Below, piece after piece: positions 11,092 through 21,740 of a stretch of 64,000 nt of DNA. Position 1 is the stretch's first letter. Each line of letters starts with the position of its first letter. A model generated the notes under the pieces. The model was not told the DNA's origin. It saw only the letters and a list, made by a program, of their open reading frames with translations, and did not search any database. A program made the position numbers and the translations under genes. Where the stretch lies: the NCBI GenBank assembly GCA_030142905.1, contig JASJOG010000294.1, forward strand, positions 1 to 64,000. The letters run 5' to 3'. The DNA comes from Heliopora coerulea. Lineage: Eukaryota > Cnidaria > Anthozoa > Scleralcyonacea > Helioporidae.

Positions 11092-12186
11092 TCGTTTCTT
11101 CAGACTTTTGTATTCGTGAACTGAAAGTAAGCCAGTAACGTAAGCTGTAGCAAGCTTGAAATCTGTTTATACTGCTCAGATACTGTCCTAGTTCTAAGTA
11201 AATTGTAATACGATTCTTGGTTTCTTTTGAAGGCTCAAGCACCCCGCTGTTATCGGAATATTTCATTTAGTTTGTATAAGGAGTTGTCTGTATATTGGGT
11301 TTAGAATGCAAAATCATATAAATAGAGAGTTCTCTACAACCCGACTGTTCCAATTGATTCTTATCCCTGGCGTTTCCAATTAACTCTAAAAGGTCCGTTT
11401 ACATGTGAGATTTTATACGTTGCGATGCAATATACACATGACAGTCCATGTGGCAAGATATCCACTCATGATTTGCTCCAGTTTGTCCCGGATGCTCTCG
11501 TCTATTTGTCAATCGCAAAGCACAAAATTGCAAGTATAAACGAGCCTTAAGACTACAATACCAGCTTCATATTCACATACAAACGTTGCAATACGTTCTA
11601 AAGATTATGACTAACTTGTATACGTCAGATCGTATGTGACACTGGTACTGCGTAGATTAGGCCTTAAACAGGCACCTATACCCCTGGTTTAGACGTTAGT
11701 CTGAAAGATAGGCGTAACCCTACTCCCGCTCAGGAACCGACAAAATAATTGGACAAACCTTGAACTGTGAAGATGGAGATAAATCTGAAGTTTAGAGGAA
11801 GTATCCTGTAATAAGAATGAAGACGAGTGGAAATTGGTTGTGCAAATGCGTTAATAACGAATATGCTTAAGACAGCAAGCGCTATAGCTTTGTACAAATC
11901 TGAGTCAAAAAAGAGTAAAAGGAATGAAATCAAATTACGAAACGTTGATAATGCCAATATCACATTAATTCCTCTTATATTCTGTTCATTTTAAGATTGT
12001 TTGTATTTCAAGTGTTCGTCTTGGGAGGTATTTTTACCAAAAATCTACCGTAATAGTGTTCACTGTCCGGCTTAACGCGAGTTCCGATGCCAACGCGCGT
12101 GATTTTCGGCGAGGTCGTCTTTATTCCACAGAACGGGCCTATTCTACAGGACAGAGCAGACGACTTATTATATAAGTAAATCCTTT
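11092..12186. other. TRIM upstream region, nothing identified
   Basis: This should contain the TRIM promoter and 5' UTR on the minus strand, but no TATA box or other element can be assigned with confidence. No further coding domain is seen. Confidence 0.35.
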
Positions 12187-12330
12187 GGTTCTTAAAACCT
12201 CTCAGGAAAGTTTAACTATTTTAGAGTTGTTTTGATTTAGTAGATGTGCCGTTGAACCTTTTGCGTTGAGGTGTCGCTATATGCTTCATTGAAAACACGT
12301 TAAAGCTACGGGTTGGTACGTGTTCACCTC
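12187..12330 (+). repeat. Diverged fragment of the 45-49 kb repeat family
   Basis: A stretch containing TTAAAACCTCTCAGGAAAGTTTA, then CCGTTGAACC(T)TTTGCGTTGAGGTG, then GCTTCATTGAAAA, aligns in order with 44570-44690 and with 46120-46250. It shows that the family of the large inverted repeat also occurs outside that complex. Confidence 0.6.
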
Positions 12331-12874
12331 GTTCAGGTTCCGTAACACCAGGACTACAGGAATTCACTCCAAATAACTTTTACTTTAATGAGTCCAACAC
12401 ACTCTCCAGTGTCGTACACACGTTGATCTGACTTCTATATCTATTGACTATGTATTTCTCTCATATTACAAAACCATGAACTCTAATATACAGTATGTAT
12501 CAGTCAAGACCCACGTCATCAAACTTCCGTTTGCTAATTTCGCAGTCACTATCAGGGGCGTAGCGTGACCATTTCGACTGGGGGGTGTAACGTCTAAGTT
12601 TTACCGACGAACACGTGGGCGTAGACGTTCCTTGTTTAAATGTTTTAGCTTCATTTTTTAAAATGCTTATTTTACACATTAATTATGCATTTCTATATCA
12701 CTAATAAGCGTCATAACGTAAGTATCGTTGGTTGCAACTTGCAACTGCGATGCACTGTATTTTGAAGAGAAAGTACTAAATACGATCATAGTCCAAATTG
12801 ATTCAATCACAACTCACAAGCCAGTGTAGTAAATCTTAATAGTACAAAACACGCATGCTCTATGCATTACCGTT

Positions 12875-14618
12875 TTAAATTTTAACTTTCCTTGTCTTAC
12901 ATATGGACCACGAGTCGGCAATTTTATCCAGGTCAAGGAAGTCCAAAATGTCATTTGCACTGGATAAAATCATTAAGTCGTCAAGACGACCTTCTTTCAT
13001 TGTCGATCTCAGATAGTTCTTTACCAGCCTTAACTTGCTAAAGGAACGTCCATTGCTTGCAACGGATATTGGGATGGTCAACGCTAATTGGTAAGCTTTC
13101 GTAAGGCTTGGGTGAAAAAGTTGCTTCCCAAGGAGGCACTTTGCTGCATCCCTTAAATTCTTTGCACCACTCTTTTCGATGTCATTTGCCATCATTTCAA
13201 TGTCTGCCAACAACGCATCGGGATCCTTCAAGTCATTGGGAAATGTTGCAGACAATTTGTCAACTTGCTGCTTGGTGCACTTTGCTACTTTTCGTGGTAG
13301 CAACACGGTCACGGGAAGGACAATGCTTGACAAATGTTTGTTAATATCGTCAATATCTGACACTAGACGGCCAACTACTTTAAACATCTCCTGTCTGTAG
13401 TGCTGGTTGAATAACGGTGAGTTAGCATTGTCCGTGTTCTTGTCAATTCGTATGGGTGGTCTTCGCGGACGATGCTTTTTTGAAAATTCGTACTCAGCAT
13501 CAATGCCAAATGACTTACATTTCTCTGCAACCACTGTGACAATGTCGTCCAGGACAAGATTATCTTCACGTATACGAAGCATGGCATCTCGCGTTTGGCG
13601 CATAACATCTAGGCTGTCAAGGATATCTTGATCAATTTCTTGAACCTCAAAAACGACGATCTTGGTTTTGTACATGATGTTCTTCATGAACAATATGCTT
13701 AAATAAAACTCGAACGACTTTATCTTGTCCAAATGATTCGAAGCAGTTCTTCGAGCATCACAATCAACGTCATCTGAATTTTTTATGTCATCGAGGATGT
13801 CAATCAAAATTTCGTAGCTGGCCCAAACTGCTTTAATAGACTCAGCCCTACCAATCCAACGTGTTTTAGAGAGATTTTTCATTGTGAGCCCTTCTTGTAA
13901 AGTGTCGATATTTCCCTTTAATTTACCAAAACGACTTGTGCTTTTCGTCAGAAAGTTGTATAACTCTTGCAATGTAGTAAAGAACTCTTCTATCATCGAC
14001 GAAGCTTTACAGGAATGCTCAATGCAGAGATTTGTTTTATGGCTCAGACACGTGATGTAGGGAATTGCCCGCCCTATACGCTCACTTAACTTAGCTTGAG
14101 CTCCGTTTTATGCCCCAGGAATAGAAGCAGTCGTGTCGTAGCACTGAAATCGTGCGCCATCGAGAGGAATCTGTAAATCGCTCAACATCTTGATGACTTT
14201 TTCAGCAAAACTGTTGCCTGTTTGCTCAAAACATTCCAATCGTTCGGCCGCTAGTTTATGAGACGCGCTGGTAAAATGCTCCAGACGTTTACCTTTTTTG
14301 CTTTTGCCACGGCTTTTCATCTTGTCCCACCGATTGACACCATCGTTTGAACTTGACCAGTTTGTTTCCGCTGTACTTGCTGATCCTGCACCATCACCAA
14401 ATAAACTGCAGGCAAAGCAGTATTGCTCTATCTAGTGAGGGACTGTATTCCACGTAAGGAAATGTCTCGTACCATTTCGCACTGAATGAATTTTGCTTGG
14501 ATTTCGAAATGCATGGGTAATTTTCAAGAACTGGCTGGTAAGGTCCTCTCGATATCAAGTAATTCTTCTGTTGTTCACTCGGTTGGATTCCTTTTCGCTC
14601 AGCTGGATCATTGCTCAT
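12875..14618 (-). pseudogene. hAT transposase (TTF finger, DUF4371-like, hATC), broken
   Basis: This is the catalytic part of a ZMYM1/DUF4371-like hAT transposase. 14618-14394 encodes a TTF-type zinc-finger region (W.E.FP..EYSPSLD); its CFAC ligands lie in a frame shifted by one or two bases near 14405. 14395-12875 is then one continuous frame broken by a single TAA at 14108-14110. It runs from QCYDTTASIPGA (the usual YDGA..M catalytic Asp region) through a C..H block and KTRWIGR. It ends in the hATC dimerisation domain, LALTIPISVASNGRSFSKL...NYLRSTM...L..LMIL. The canonical ERSFS reads GRSFS here. The protein is therefore inactive at several points but still readable, implying a fairly recent death. 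The spacing between the zinc finger and the DDE region is shortened. Confidence 0.75.
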
Positions 14619-14814
14619 AACGCAAGATTTGATTTGAACGGTTTCAGCGGCAGGTTTGAGGGCGCTTTCTCTGATTCACTTTCCATGGCTTCTTTAGCTG
14701 AACTGAATAGAAAGTGAGACTTATCTTTTAATTGTGAGGCGAAAGTTTCGACCGACAACATAAACACTTCTTCAGAGTAATCTTCACCTTCCTTTGAAGG
14801 TGAACTTCCTTTGA

Positions 14815-15647
14815 TTATTGCAGTATTTTCCCTTCTTCTAATAACTCGATGATCTCTCCTATCATGCCAGCTAGTTCATAGTCAGCTTTGATAGCCGGCG
14901 TATTTTGATGTCCACTCTCCGCCTGAGGCTGAACCATCTGACCCGTCTCACTAAAACTGCCACGATCACAGGACTCACAAAAGCTTTCCCTATCAGATGA
15001 ACTATTAAACGTTTCCTCGTAGTCTGGAGAAGTTTTCATGATAATTGTTTCTTTGAAATCGTCAACCTTTCTTCGCTTTTGTTTCCAATTGTTTGACGTA
15101 TGTTTCCAATTTCTGACTTATGCTCATCATCAGATTCATTGAAATGGCGTTTAATCGACAAACAAGGATGACGGACTGACAAACCACTACCATCTGGTAA
15201 CGTTGTTTCACGATTGTCAGGTTCACGCAGTTCAATAACTTCAGTTCTTAGTAATTCTGCTTCGCCAGTGTCGGATAGGTAGGATAGCTCATCAGCGTCG
15301 GCCTCAAATGGGTTCTTTGGCTTTGCTGCACCGTGTCCATGTTTTGAAGAATCTGAATTGGACTGAATAACTGACAAATTACTTTTCACATCCTCTTGAC
15401 GATCTTGTAAAGACGGGTAAGAAACTTTGGTACATACGACAGTCTTAGATAGCTTTGAAGATTTACCAGCCGCAGCCTCAAACGGATTCTTCGGCGCACC
15501 GACTACATTATAACGAATAGACTTGCGTTGTCTGAGCAAATCCAGGTGAAACTTTAAGTTGTGATTCTTCTTGTAATCGAAATCCATTTCAACATTGCAT
15601 TCGAGAAATAGGATTTTGTATCGGTTTTTGAGCTTCTTTGGAAGCAT
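14815..15647 (-). pseudogene. hAT-element N-terminal protein region, two frames
   Basis: Two frames, 15647-15036 (203 codons) and 15039-14815 (74 codons), read towards the transposase. The first has two copies of a KNPFEA motif about 63 residues apart, each followed by Ser/Leu-rich sequence. It is acidic and Ser-rich and has no recognised domain. The frames overlap by four bases (ATGA). In a eukaryotic transposon this is more likely a frameshift or lost intron than translational coupling. By position inside the TIRs it is probably the N-terminal extension of the same transposase; this is inference. Confidence 0.45.
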
Positions 15648-16318
15648 TTTGACTGAACTATTAACAGTGTAATCCGCAAAGTTTGAATAAATTTATTTGA
15701 AACCTCTGTGCTCTGGAGTAACGATTGACAACTAACATATTGCACATAAACCGGAAAAATAGAATTTCCGAGTCCTGTTGATTTCGTCTCACGCCTGTCA
15801 GACTGATATTGCATATCAATTAAATCAAATATTTTTTACAACTGGAAAACTTTAAACTGGGAATAAAAGTTATTTTTACCGACAACAAATTTTGATGTAT
15901 GTAGACGAACAGTTTACTGACAAGCAACTCAGAAGCTAGTGAAGGGACAGGTATACTGAACGGTTTTACCGACGGCTCCATCCATTACCGACCGACTCCG
16001 CGTTTTACCGACTGTTTAGTAGAAAGTAGGGTGGGGTGTTACACCCCCACACACACCCGCATGCTATGCCCCTGATTATGTTACCACCATGAAAGCGTTG
16101 AAGACATAAGGAACAAACAGGTCTGCCTTCAGGAGAACGCAGATGGTTTAAAAAAATTGAAAAGAAACCACTCTTATTACAATCAGGTAATCATATCATC
16201 ATGAAAACCCCCAGCACAAATGACATTGGCAAGGATATTTTGACCAGGTAATTTTGTTTCAAACAGGTTCAGGCTAAGTTGCACTGCACATCAGCAAGTT
16301 ATTGTGACTTTGTTGTAT

Positions 16319-16515
16319 AGACAACGAAAGACTTATTTGTTGAAAGAATTCTATCTGACCAGGAGCGTTTGCCCACTAATATTCCTCGAGCAAGAGATTT
16401 CATTGTCAAAGGTGTTCTACTGGAAATAATAGAGAAATGGTTCTCCAGACCAGCTTCCCCAGCAGAACAAAAAATAAAGACTTGTTTGACAAATGAAAAC
16501 CTTATTTTTTAATAT
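16319..16515 (+). pseudogene. Unassigned coding-like fragment
   Basis: After an acceptor-like TTGTATAG the plus strand encodes about 63 residues, including DLFVERILSDQERLPTN and ARDFIVKGVLLEIIEKWFSR, then a stop. The amphipathic composition and the acceptor look like a real exon. It is reminiscent of C-terminal segments before PHD fingers in coral YqaJ-type proteins, but this is from memory and uncertain. It sits immediately left of the pogo-like element. Confidence 0.3.
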
Positions 16516-16759
16516 AATATGCTTGTTATTGTATATAAATCATTTAAAGTAAGGTATGTGTGTAAATTTCATATACAGTGAACTGTCTCTAAGCGGACAC
16601 CCCTCTAAGGCGGACGCGGACACTTTTTTCCCGGCGTTTTGGTTCAAAATACCTCTCAAAGCGGACACGAGATGTTTACGAAATTTTACAAAAGGGCAGT
16701 ACTAGCGCTAAATGACCTAAGAGGTTCCGACATCAGCAGCCCCAGTAAACACTTCCAGA

Positions 16760-17104
16760 GTGGATTGGCGGGAAGCTCTTCGCGACGAAGCTCTTTCTTT
16801 TTGTACAGCCGATGCAGATGAGCCAGCTTCTAAAGAAGTACTAGTAGAAGACAGTGGCGCGTTGAGTGACCAGGAAGAAGTAGACATCAAACCCGTTGAG
16901 ATTATCATCAAGTCGACTGCAGAAGCCATAATGATTGTGGACGACTTACAGCGCTTCTCATCCTCGCAGCTAAAAGATGACGATATGGTCGTAGATTTAA
17001 TGAAGATATCACAGCGCCTACAAGATGCCAGACTCGCGAAACAAAAACAATCTCTGATTACACAGTTTCTTTCGCAAATGACTTTAAGAGAGTTTTATCA
17101 TTAA
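16760..17104 (+). pseudogene. C-terminal tail of a pogo/Tigger transposase
   Basis: This frame of 114 codons begins MDWREALRDEALSF and is acidic in the middle (DQEEVDIKPVE). It ends with an Ala/Leu-rich helix and a KQKQSLITQFLSQ motif. Tigger/pogo transposases typically end in such an acidic region followed by KQ(T/S)xIxxF. No DDE core is present between the left TIR and this ORF, so only the tail survives. Its location inside pogo-like TIRs supports the call independently. Confidence 0.6.
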
Positions 17105-17475
17105 TTCATTCTAGAACTTCAGATTATTCACTTTTTTGTATTGTATAAAACAATCTCTTGTTTTTAGGACTGCGTCATAGAGATTAAGTTCCCCAATAAC
17201 AAGCGATACATAAGGGGTTTTGTTAAGGTTAACCCATATATTCTGCACAAGTATAAAATTCTGGTTTTAGTTTTGACGTTTGGGTGTCAGGTTACTCAGC
17301 TCTTTCGAAACGATACCATATGCGAAGAATAAATTTCAGGGACGGCGGAGCGGAATTACGAGTGGGGGGGGCTTGAGATAAAAATACAGCATTTTGTATG
17401 CTTCTCTGGGAAATTGCACAACAAGTGTTTTAAAGCGTACTTGTTTTAAAGCGTACCGTCCCTGAATTTTGCTTT

Positions 17476-17860
17476 AGAGCTGTCACTGAATTGGAAATCT
17501 TAAGAGAGCTAAAGAAACTGAATCGTAGAAAGGCAACTGGATTAGACAATCTTCCTTCAGGTTTGTTGAAAGACGCGGCCCCAGTTATTGCAAAGTCATT
17601 GGCTCATATTATTAACTTATCTTTAGACACAAGCGTCATTCCCACAAAATGGAAATTAGCCAAATTTTTACCTGTGTTTAAATCCGGCTTAACCTCCGAG
17701 ACAGACAATTACAGACCCATACCGGTGCTTCCTGTGCCATTAAAAATTAAGGAAAGGATTATTTATAAGCAGTTAATGTTCCATCTTGAGAGTCAAAATT
17801 TACTGTTTGATAAACAATTTGGTTTTCGGGCAAATCGTTCGACGGCATTGGCAGTGACTT
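17476..17860 (+). pseudogene. LINE reverse transcriptase fragment
   Basis: The frame reads LRELKKLNRRKATGLDNLPS, then ...IINLSLDTSVIPTKWKLAK..PVFKSG, NYRPI.VLP, and ends near FGFRANRSTALAV. These are the N-terminal RT motifs (K..GxD.I, P..WK.A...P..K.G, YRPIS) of a CR1/L2-like LINE. The polymerase core after motif 2a is missing, so this is a short internal fragment inside the pogo-like element. Confidence 0.75.
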
Positions 17861-18005
17861 ATTTTACATTGTTTACTTGTAGTTTATTGATCTTAGCTAA
17901 TCTTTTTATATTATTTGTAAAATTTTTTTTATTTTTTTTACAGGACCTCTTTGATAACAGTGCTTTTATGCGCTGATGAGTTCTTATCCTGTATAAATAT
18001 TCGAA

Positions 18006-18013
18006 ATAATAAT

Positions 18014-18044
<31 letters not shown>
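18006..18044. repeat. (AAT)n microsatellite
   Basis: ATAATAAT repeats run for about 40 bp. LINE 3' ends in this window often terminate in such tracts (compare 30578-30621), so it may mark the 3' end of the LINE fragment to its left. Confidence 0.8.
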
Positions 18045-18045
<1 letters not shown>

Positions 18046-18890
18046 GGAGGACACCTCTCTAAGGAGGACACTAAATTTAGTCCCGAGAGTGTCCGCCTTA
18101 GAGAGAGTTCACTGTATTCCAATACTGTGAGGAAAACAATTGGCTTATTCCTGCGATTGGCTAAAACATATTATTTTATTTTAATTTTTTAGATTTTAAA
18201 TATTACTAAAGACTGTTCAATAATATTGTCTTATTAGTTTTGAGATAAAAAGTTTAATAAGAATGTGCCGGACACACAAATGAACAAGGTTCAAAAAAAC
18301 AACTTGCATTCAAATTCAGCACAGGAAAGAACTAGTAAACTTGTTGTGTACTGTTTACTCTATAGGAACAGCAGAGTCACACAGATTAATCAGAGCTGAG
18401 CTTACAGTAACTATTTTATCAATGGTGGTGACTTCCTCCCCTTTTCCATGCAATAACAAAATCAATTAGTTGAGTTGAACTTAAAATATCATACTTCTTC
18501 CGAATGTTTCCAATTACCCGTTCAACATGAATGCGGACATTAGCTATACATCTCGTTTGTCTTTTACTAACACTTTTACTGCAGCACAGAAAATTCCTAT
18601 GGATTCTTTGACATCAAATCCTCGATCAGCTAAAATAACATCACTTGGAATAAAGTTATCTAGGAGACCAATTTGTTCAGTTAAATGTTTATCACTTACT
18701 CTTCCACGCCAACCATTTGATATAAAAGAGACAGTTTTTACAGTGTGATGCCAATTAAATACTTTACAGTCAGGCGCGGATACAGGATTTTTCGAACGTC
18801 GGTCAGACCGTGACCAGTCGGCGCCCCCCGGAAAATTATAGATGCCCCCGGAAAATTATAGCAACCCCCCGGAAAATTAAGAAAGCGCAG

Positions 18891-19883
18891 TTACAATGTG
18901 TGACGTTTTAGAATAGTCATCGCATCATTCCAGCGACTGAGAGGTCGAGAAAAAAGATTGGAAATTTTATTGCACTGACTCGGGAAACGATCACCAAACA
19001 AAATGCAAGGTAAGCAAAATGCCCCATCTAAGGATGGAGAATAGCAAAGCCAAGGGTACAACTCTAACCAATGGTACCGAAAAGACCTGCCATTTGTTTT
19101 GGGAAAGATGAAGTTTTTGTCAGGTTTGAAGACATTCTGAATGAGGTTAAAAATTTCCCCATCACTCATGCCTTTACAACTGTCTCGAAAAAATGCAGGG
19201 TCAAAATTAGATGAAGCAGCACAAGTAGAAGATTGTGGAAAAGTTGAGGATGAACCAAGTGAGGTTGATGGCAGTGATGTGGTTTGTTTTATAGTATCTA
19301 ACTTGAAAAATTTTTTAATGCCCTCATCATTTGCCTTAAGGCTTCTTTTCATTTTGCCCTTGTTTGAAACAAGAATCTGCTTCTGATGTTGTGAACAAAG
19401 TAAGGGAACAAAGTGATTGGTTGAAAATTTCTCACCAGATTGGACAAACCCCTCATGACAGAACAACACATGAATAATAGGACTGACATCATGCACCTTT
19501 CTTGTATTAATGCGAGGAGGGACTACCTGATTAAATAGTAGCCTTGGTCTAATATCCCCAGAATCTGGATAGTGAGTGGATATATTATCCCCGATAACAG
19601 AAGACAAACCCAAAATGCACAAAAAGGAGGACCATGTGTTATCTTGGCAATTAATGATGGCTTCCTTTTTAACTAGTTCCTCAGTCTCAAAACCAGAGTC
19701 TAGACATGCAGCTGAGACAGACAAAGGCAAAAGATTAACAAAATTGAGGTCAGGATGCTTGCTTGCAGCTGCTTCAAATAATGGATGGTGTGCATAAAAC
19801 TGAGGATTGAGAAAAAGCTCAATAGAAGTCAAAATACGTAAAGTACTCACAACACTGTTGTCCCCAACCAAAAGTATTGACAC
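18891..19883 (-). CDS. hAT-element protein, exon 2, with TTF zinc finger
   Basis: An open frame of about 330 codons inside the hAT element. It starts VSILLVGDNSVVSTLRILTS after an acceptor (TTGCCTTTACAG) that joins in phase to the donor at 20199. The middle has a Ser/Thr-rich linker (SLPSTSLGSSSTFPQSS). The C-terminal third contains W.ELYPWLCYSPSLDGAFCLPCILFG, the TTF-type zinc-finger signature of ZMYM/DUF4371 hAT transposases. The frame ends close to the left TIR, so the DDE catalytic core and hATC domain are absent. The protein may bind element ends but cannot transpose on its own. The first two thirds match no domain I know; they could be captured host sequence. Confidence 0.6.
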   Translation of the reverse strand: MSILLVGDNSVVSTLRILTSIELFLNPQFYAHHPLFEAAASKHPDLNFVNLLPLSVSAACLDSGFETEELVKKEAIINCQDNTWSSFLCILGLSSVIGDNISTHYPDSGDIRPRLLFNQVVPPRINTRKVHDVSPIIHVLFCHEGFVQSGEKFSTNHFVPLLCSQHQKQILVSNKGKMKRSLKANDEGIKKFFKLDTIKQTTSLPSTSLGSSSTFPQSSTCAASSNFDPAFFRDSCKGMSDGEIFNLIQNVFKPDKNFIFPKTNGRSFRYHWLELYPWLCYSPSLDGAFCLPCILFGDRFPSQCNKISNLFSRPLSRWNDAMTILKRHTL

Positions 19884-20199
19884 TGAGCTGTAAAGGCAAT
19901 TTCCTGTCGCCTGAGACCTATAACAAATGCTTATTCAACTTAATTCCGGTGTCATGTGAAATATCACATTGAAAGAAATATTGAAAATTTGAAATTACTA
20001 TTTCAAGGTCATGGCTTGTCTCGTATTTGCCATTAGACACATTACACATAAATATGAATAAAATCAATGACTAGCGCATAGAAGACAATATATTCAAATT
20101 GCTCGAATTTTTAAAATATGCGTGATGTGATGTCACGATGCCATCGAATCACTGTCCAACTCAAACCAAAACAGTGAATATCATGCAATATTTATGTAC

Positions 20200-20489
20200 C
20201 TGATTGCCGTTAAAGTGACTCCAGGGGTCTTCATACTGCTCGCCGTGCTCGGTATAAAGAATTCAGCCCCGATGTGGCGATGAAGCTGATTCTTCATCAA
20301 ACGAGAAGTAAGCTCAGCCGAAGAACACTTCGGTCTTGAACTTAGTTTCTCACTTAAAATTTTCGCCTGATCTGATAGGTATCCGACGTCGTTGCTCTGA
20401 AGAGCAATTTGCACAGCTTCGAAAAGGTTTTCCATTGCCTTTTGAATAAAGACGTTTGAATTTCCAAGTATTTCGATATACGAACACAA
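20200..20489 (-). CDS. hAT-element protein, exon 1
   Basis: The frame MCSYIEILGNSNVFIQKAME...EAVQIALQSNDVGYL continues to KTPGVTLTAI and a donor CAG|GTACAT. Spliced to 19893 or so it continues in frame as ...AIS-SVSILLVGDN. The region is helical and polar with no known domain. It starts about 580 bp inside the right TIR, a sensible promoter distance. The coupling to exon 2 is inferred from splice-site quality and phase. Confidence 0.45.
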
Positions 20490-20701
20490 AGAAAGAACAA
20501 TATACTCAAAGTCAACCGCTCACGTTGTCGGCGAAAGATGAGTCATGACCGGGGCAAGAAAATAAACCAATAAAATGCTATGTAAGGTTGGCGTCTTATT
20601 ACTTTGACCAATAGAGAAATGCGTCTTAAAGGCAAAATCATGTAGGCTAAGCCGCCTGATGTGGCAAAATACCCCAAATTTGGGCACAAACCGGTCAGAA
20701 T

Positions 20702-20867
20702 CCATGGTAACCTCACATCGAGCCAATCACAGGCATTAGATTTGCAGGGTAAGGCCCGCCAAACCGGTCAAAACACTTTGCATCCCATGGTAACCTCACA
20801 TCTAGCCAATCACATGCATTAGAATTATAGGGTAAAGCCCGCCAAACCGGTCATAAAGACCGCTGAA
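20702..20867. repeat. 83-bp direct repeat, two copies, subterminal in hAT
   Basis: CCATGGTAACCTCACATC starts at 20702 and again at 20785 (period 83). Each is followed by AGCCAATCACA(G/T)GCATTAGA and GCCCGCCAAACCGGTCA. Subterminal direct repeats of this kind commonly serve as transposase binding sites in hAT elements. Confidence 0.7.
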
Positions 20868-21740
20868 ATGCTGCATGATGATTGCACTGCTGCCACTGCA
20901 TAAAATGGGTTATAATAAAAACTGGAATCGACAACCGTAGGGAAGTCAGGTTTAAGTACGCAACTGACCGCATAATATGATTTAACTGGATTGATATCCT
21001 AAATTTATCAGGTTTCGAAAACATACGTGCAGCAGTTGACCGGTTTGACCTACGCTAAATCCGCGCCTGTTTACAGTATTGTGATGCTTGTATGAGGAAT
21101 AAGTTTGTGCTCGGGCCAGAGGATTTAGAGATCTATCTAAAAAGATTTCAAAACTATTATTGCAACAGACTGGGGTCAATGCTTTAGAAAGTCCATAGGC
21201 AGTGTTTTCCTCAGCACTTCTTTATCTGGCCATATTATCAGGGATGAGAGTAGGTTACATATAATGTCAAGTACTCCGATGAAAATCCTTGAAACTGTTC
21301 AGTGATTCATGGAAACCACCAAATCTGTAAGCTACATCCTTTCCATGTAGGTTCAACATTAGTTTCATTAAGGTAAGGAAAAGCTGTTGAAACGGTGATA
21401 GAAGACAGTTTGAGAACTTGGGTAGAAAAAGATAATCAGGCAAACAAAGCAGATAACAATATCCAGTTAGGTAAACCTGTGTAAAAGAGGGTCTTGATTG
21501 TCATTTTCATTTCCAAAATAGCTCTCAGTTAAGGATTTTTTTCTTCATATCTGCCTTCAGAGCAGTGTTTTCCAAGGGTAACATCTGATTTTCATGCTCT
21601 TAATTTCGAACTTGTTCCATTACCAACAATGTTTAAGTTTCCCTACTTTGTTGGTCTAGCTCAGATTCACATTCTCCTTCACCTTCTTTGTGTGGATTCG
21701 TTTGCCCCAATGCTAGAAGAGTAGACGCGGCCTCATTTCG

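Larger units (their letters stand above)
12553..16074 (-). mobile_element. hAT-superfamily DNA transposon (decayed)
   Basis: The left terminus CAGGGGCGTAGCGTG and the reverse complement of the right terminus, CAGGGGCATAGCATG, form terminal inverted repeats of a type common in hAT elements. Subterminal TTTTACCGAC repeats are present at both ends (12599 and 15963-16010). The element is about 3.5 kb and carries minus-strand transposase remnants. I could not find an intact 8-bp target duplication (flanks GTCACTAT and ATTATGTT), so the duplication has mutated or the flanks have been rearranged. Confidence 0.75.
16576..18114 (+). mobile_element. pogo/Tigger-like DNA transposon remnant
   Basis: The left end CAGTGAACTGTCTCTAAGCG and the reverse complement of the right end, CAGTGAACTCTCTCTAAGGC, are terminal inverted repeats. 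They are flanked by TA on both sides (16574-16575, 18115-18116). CGGACAC repeats occur subterminally. The element is 1539 bp, holds the tail of a transposase and has been invaded by a LINE fragment. Confidence 0.8.
18771..21069 (-). mobile_element. hAT transposon with 8-bp target duplication
   Basis: The ends are CAGGCGCGGATACAGGATTT and (reverse complement) CAGGCGCGGATTTAGCG. TTTACAGT is duplicated exactly on both sides (18763-18770 and 21070-21077), the 8-bp duplication expected for hAT. Removing the 2299-bp element together with one TTTACAGT rejoins the ISL2EU-like transposase frame at NTVK|TVSF. The element encodes an N-terminal protein part only, so it is an internally deleted, non-autonomous copy. 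Confidence 0.9.
18430..21740 (-). pseudogene. ISL2EU/Harbinger-like DDE transposase, split by a hAT element
   Basis: Reading the minus strand from about 21740: EAASTLLALGQ, a FYTGLPNW-like segment, LMKLMLNLHGKDVAYRFGG (helix-turn-helix-like), then [14 protein letters not shown], then [16 protein letters not shown]. The hAT insertion follows. After it come [29 protein letters not shown] (second catalytic Asp) and, after a frameshift near 18575, [19 protein letters not shown] (catalytic Glu). This order is that of DDE_Tnp_4 proteins of the ISL2EU/THAP-associated type. Several frameshifts upstream of 21200 show it was dying independently of the hAT insertion. I did not identify the element's own terminal repeats. 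Confidence 0.7.

Noticed and set aside
15036..15039. ATGA start/stop overlap suggesting translational coupling
   Set aside because: This is a decayed eukaryotic transposon; a frameshift or lost intron is the simpler reading.
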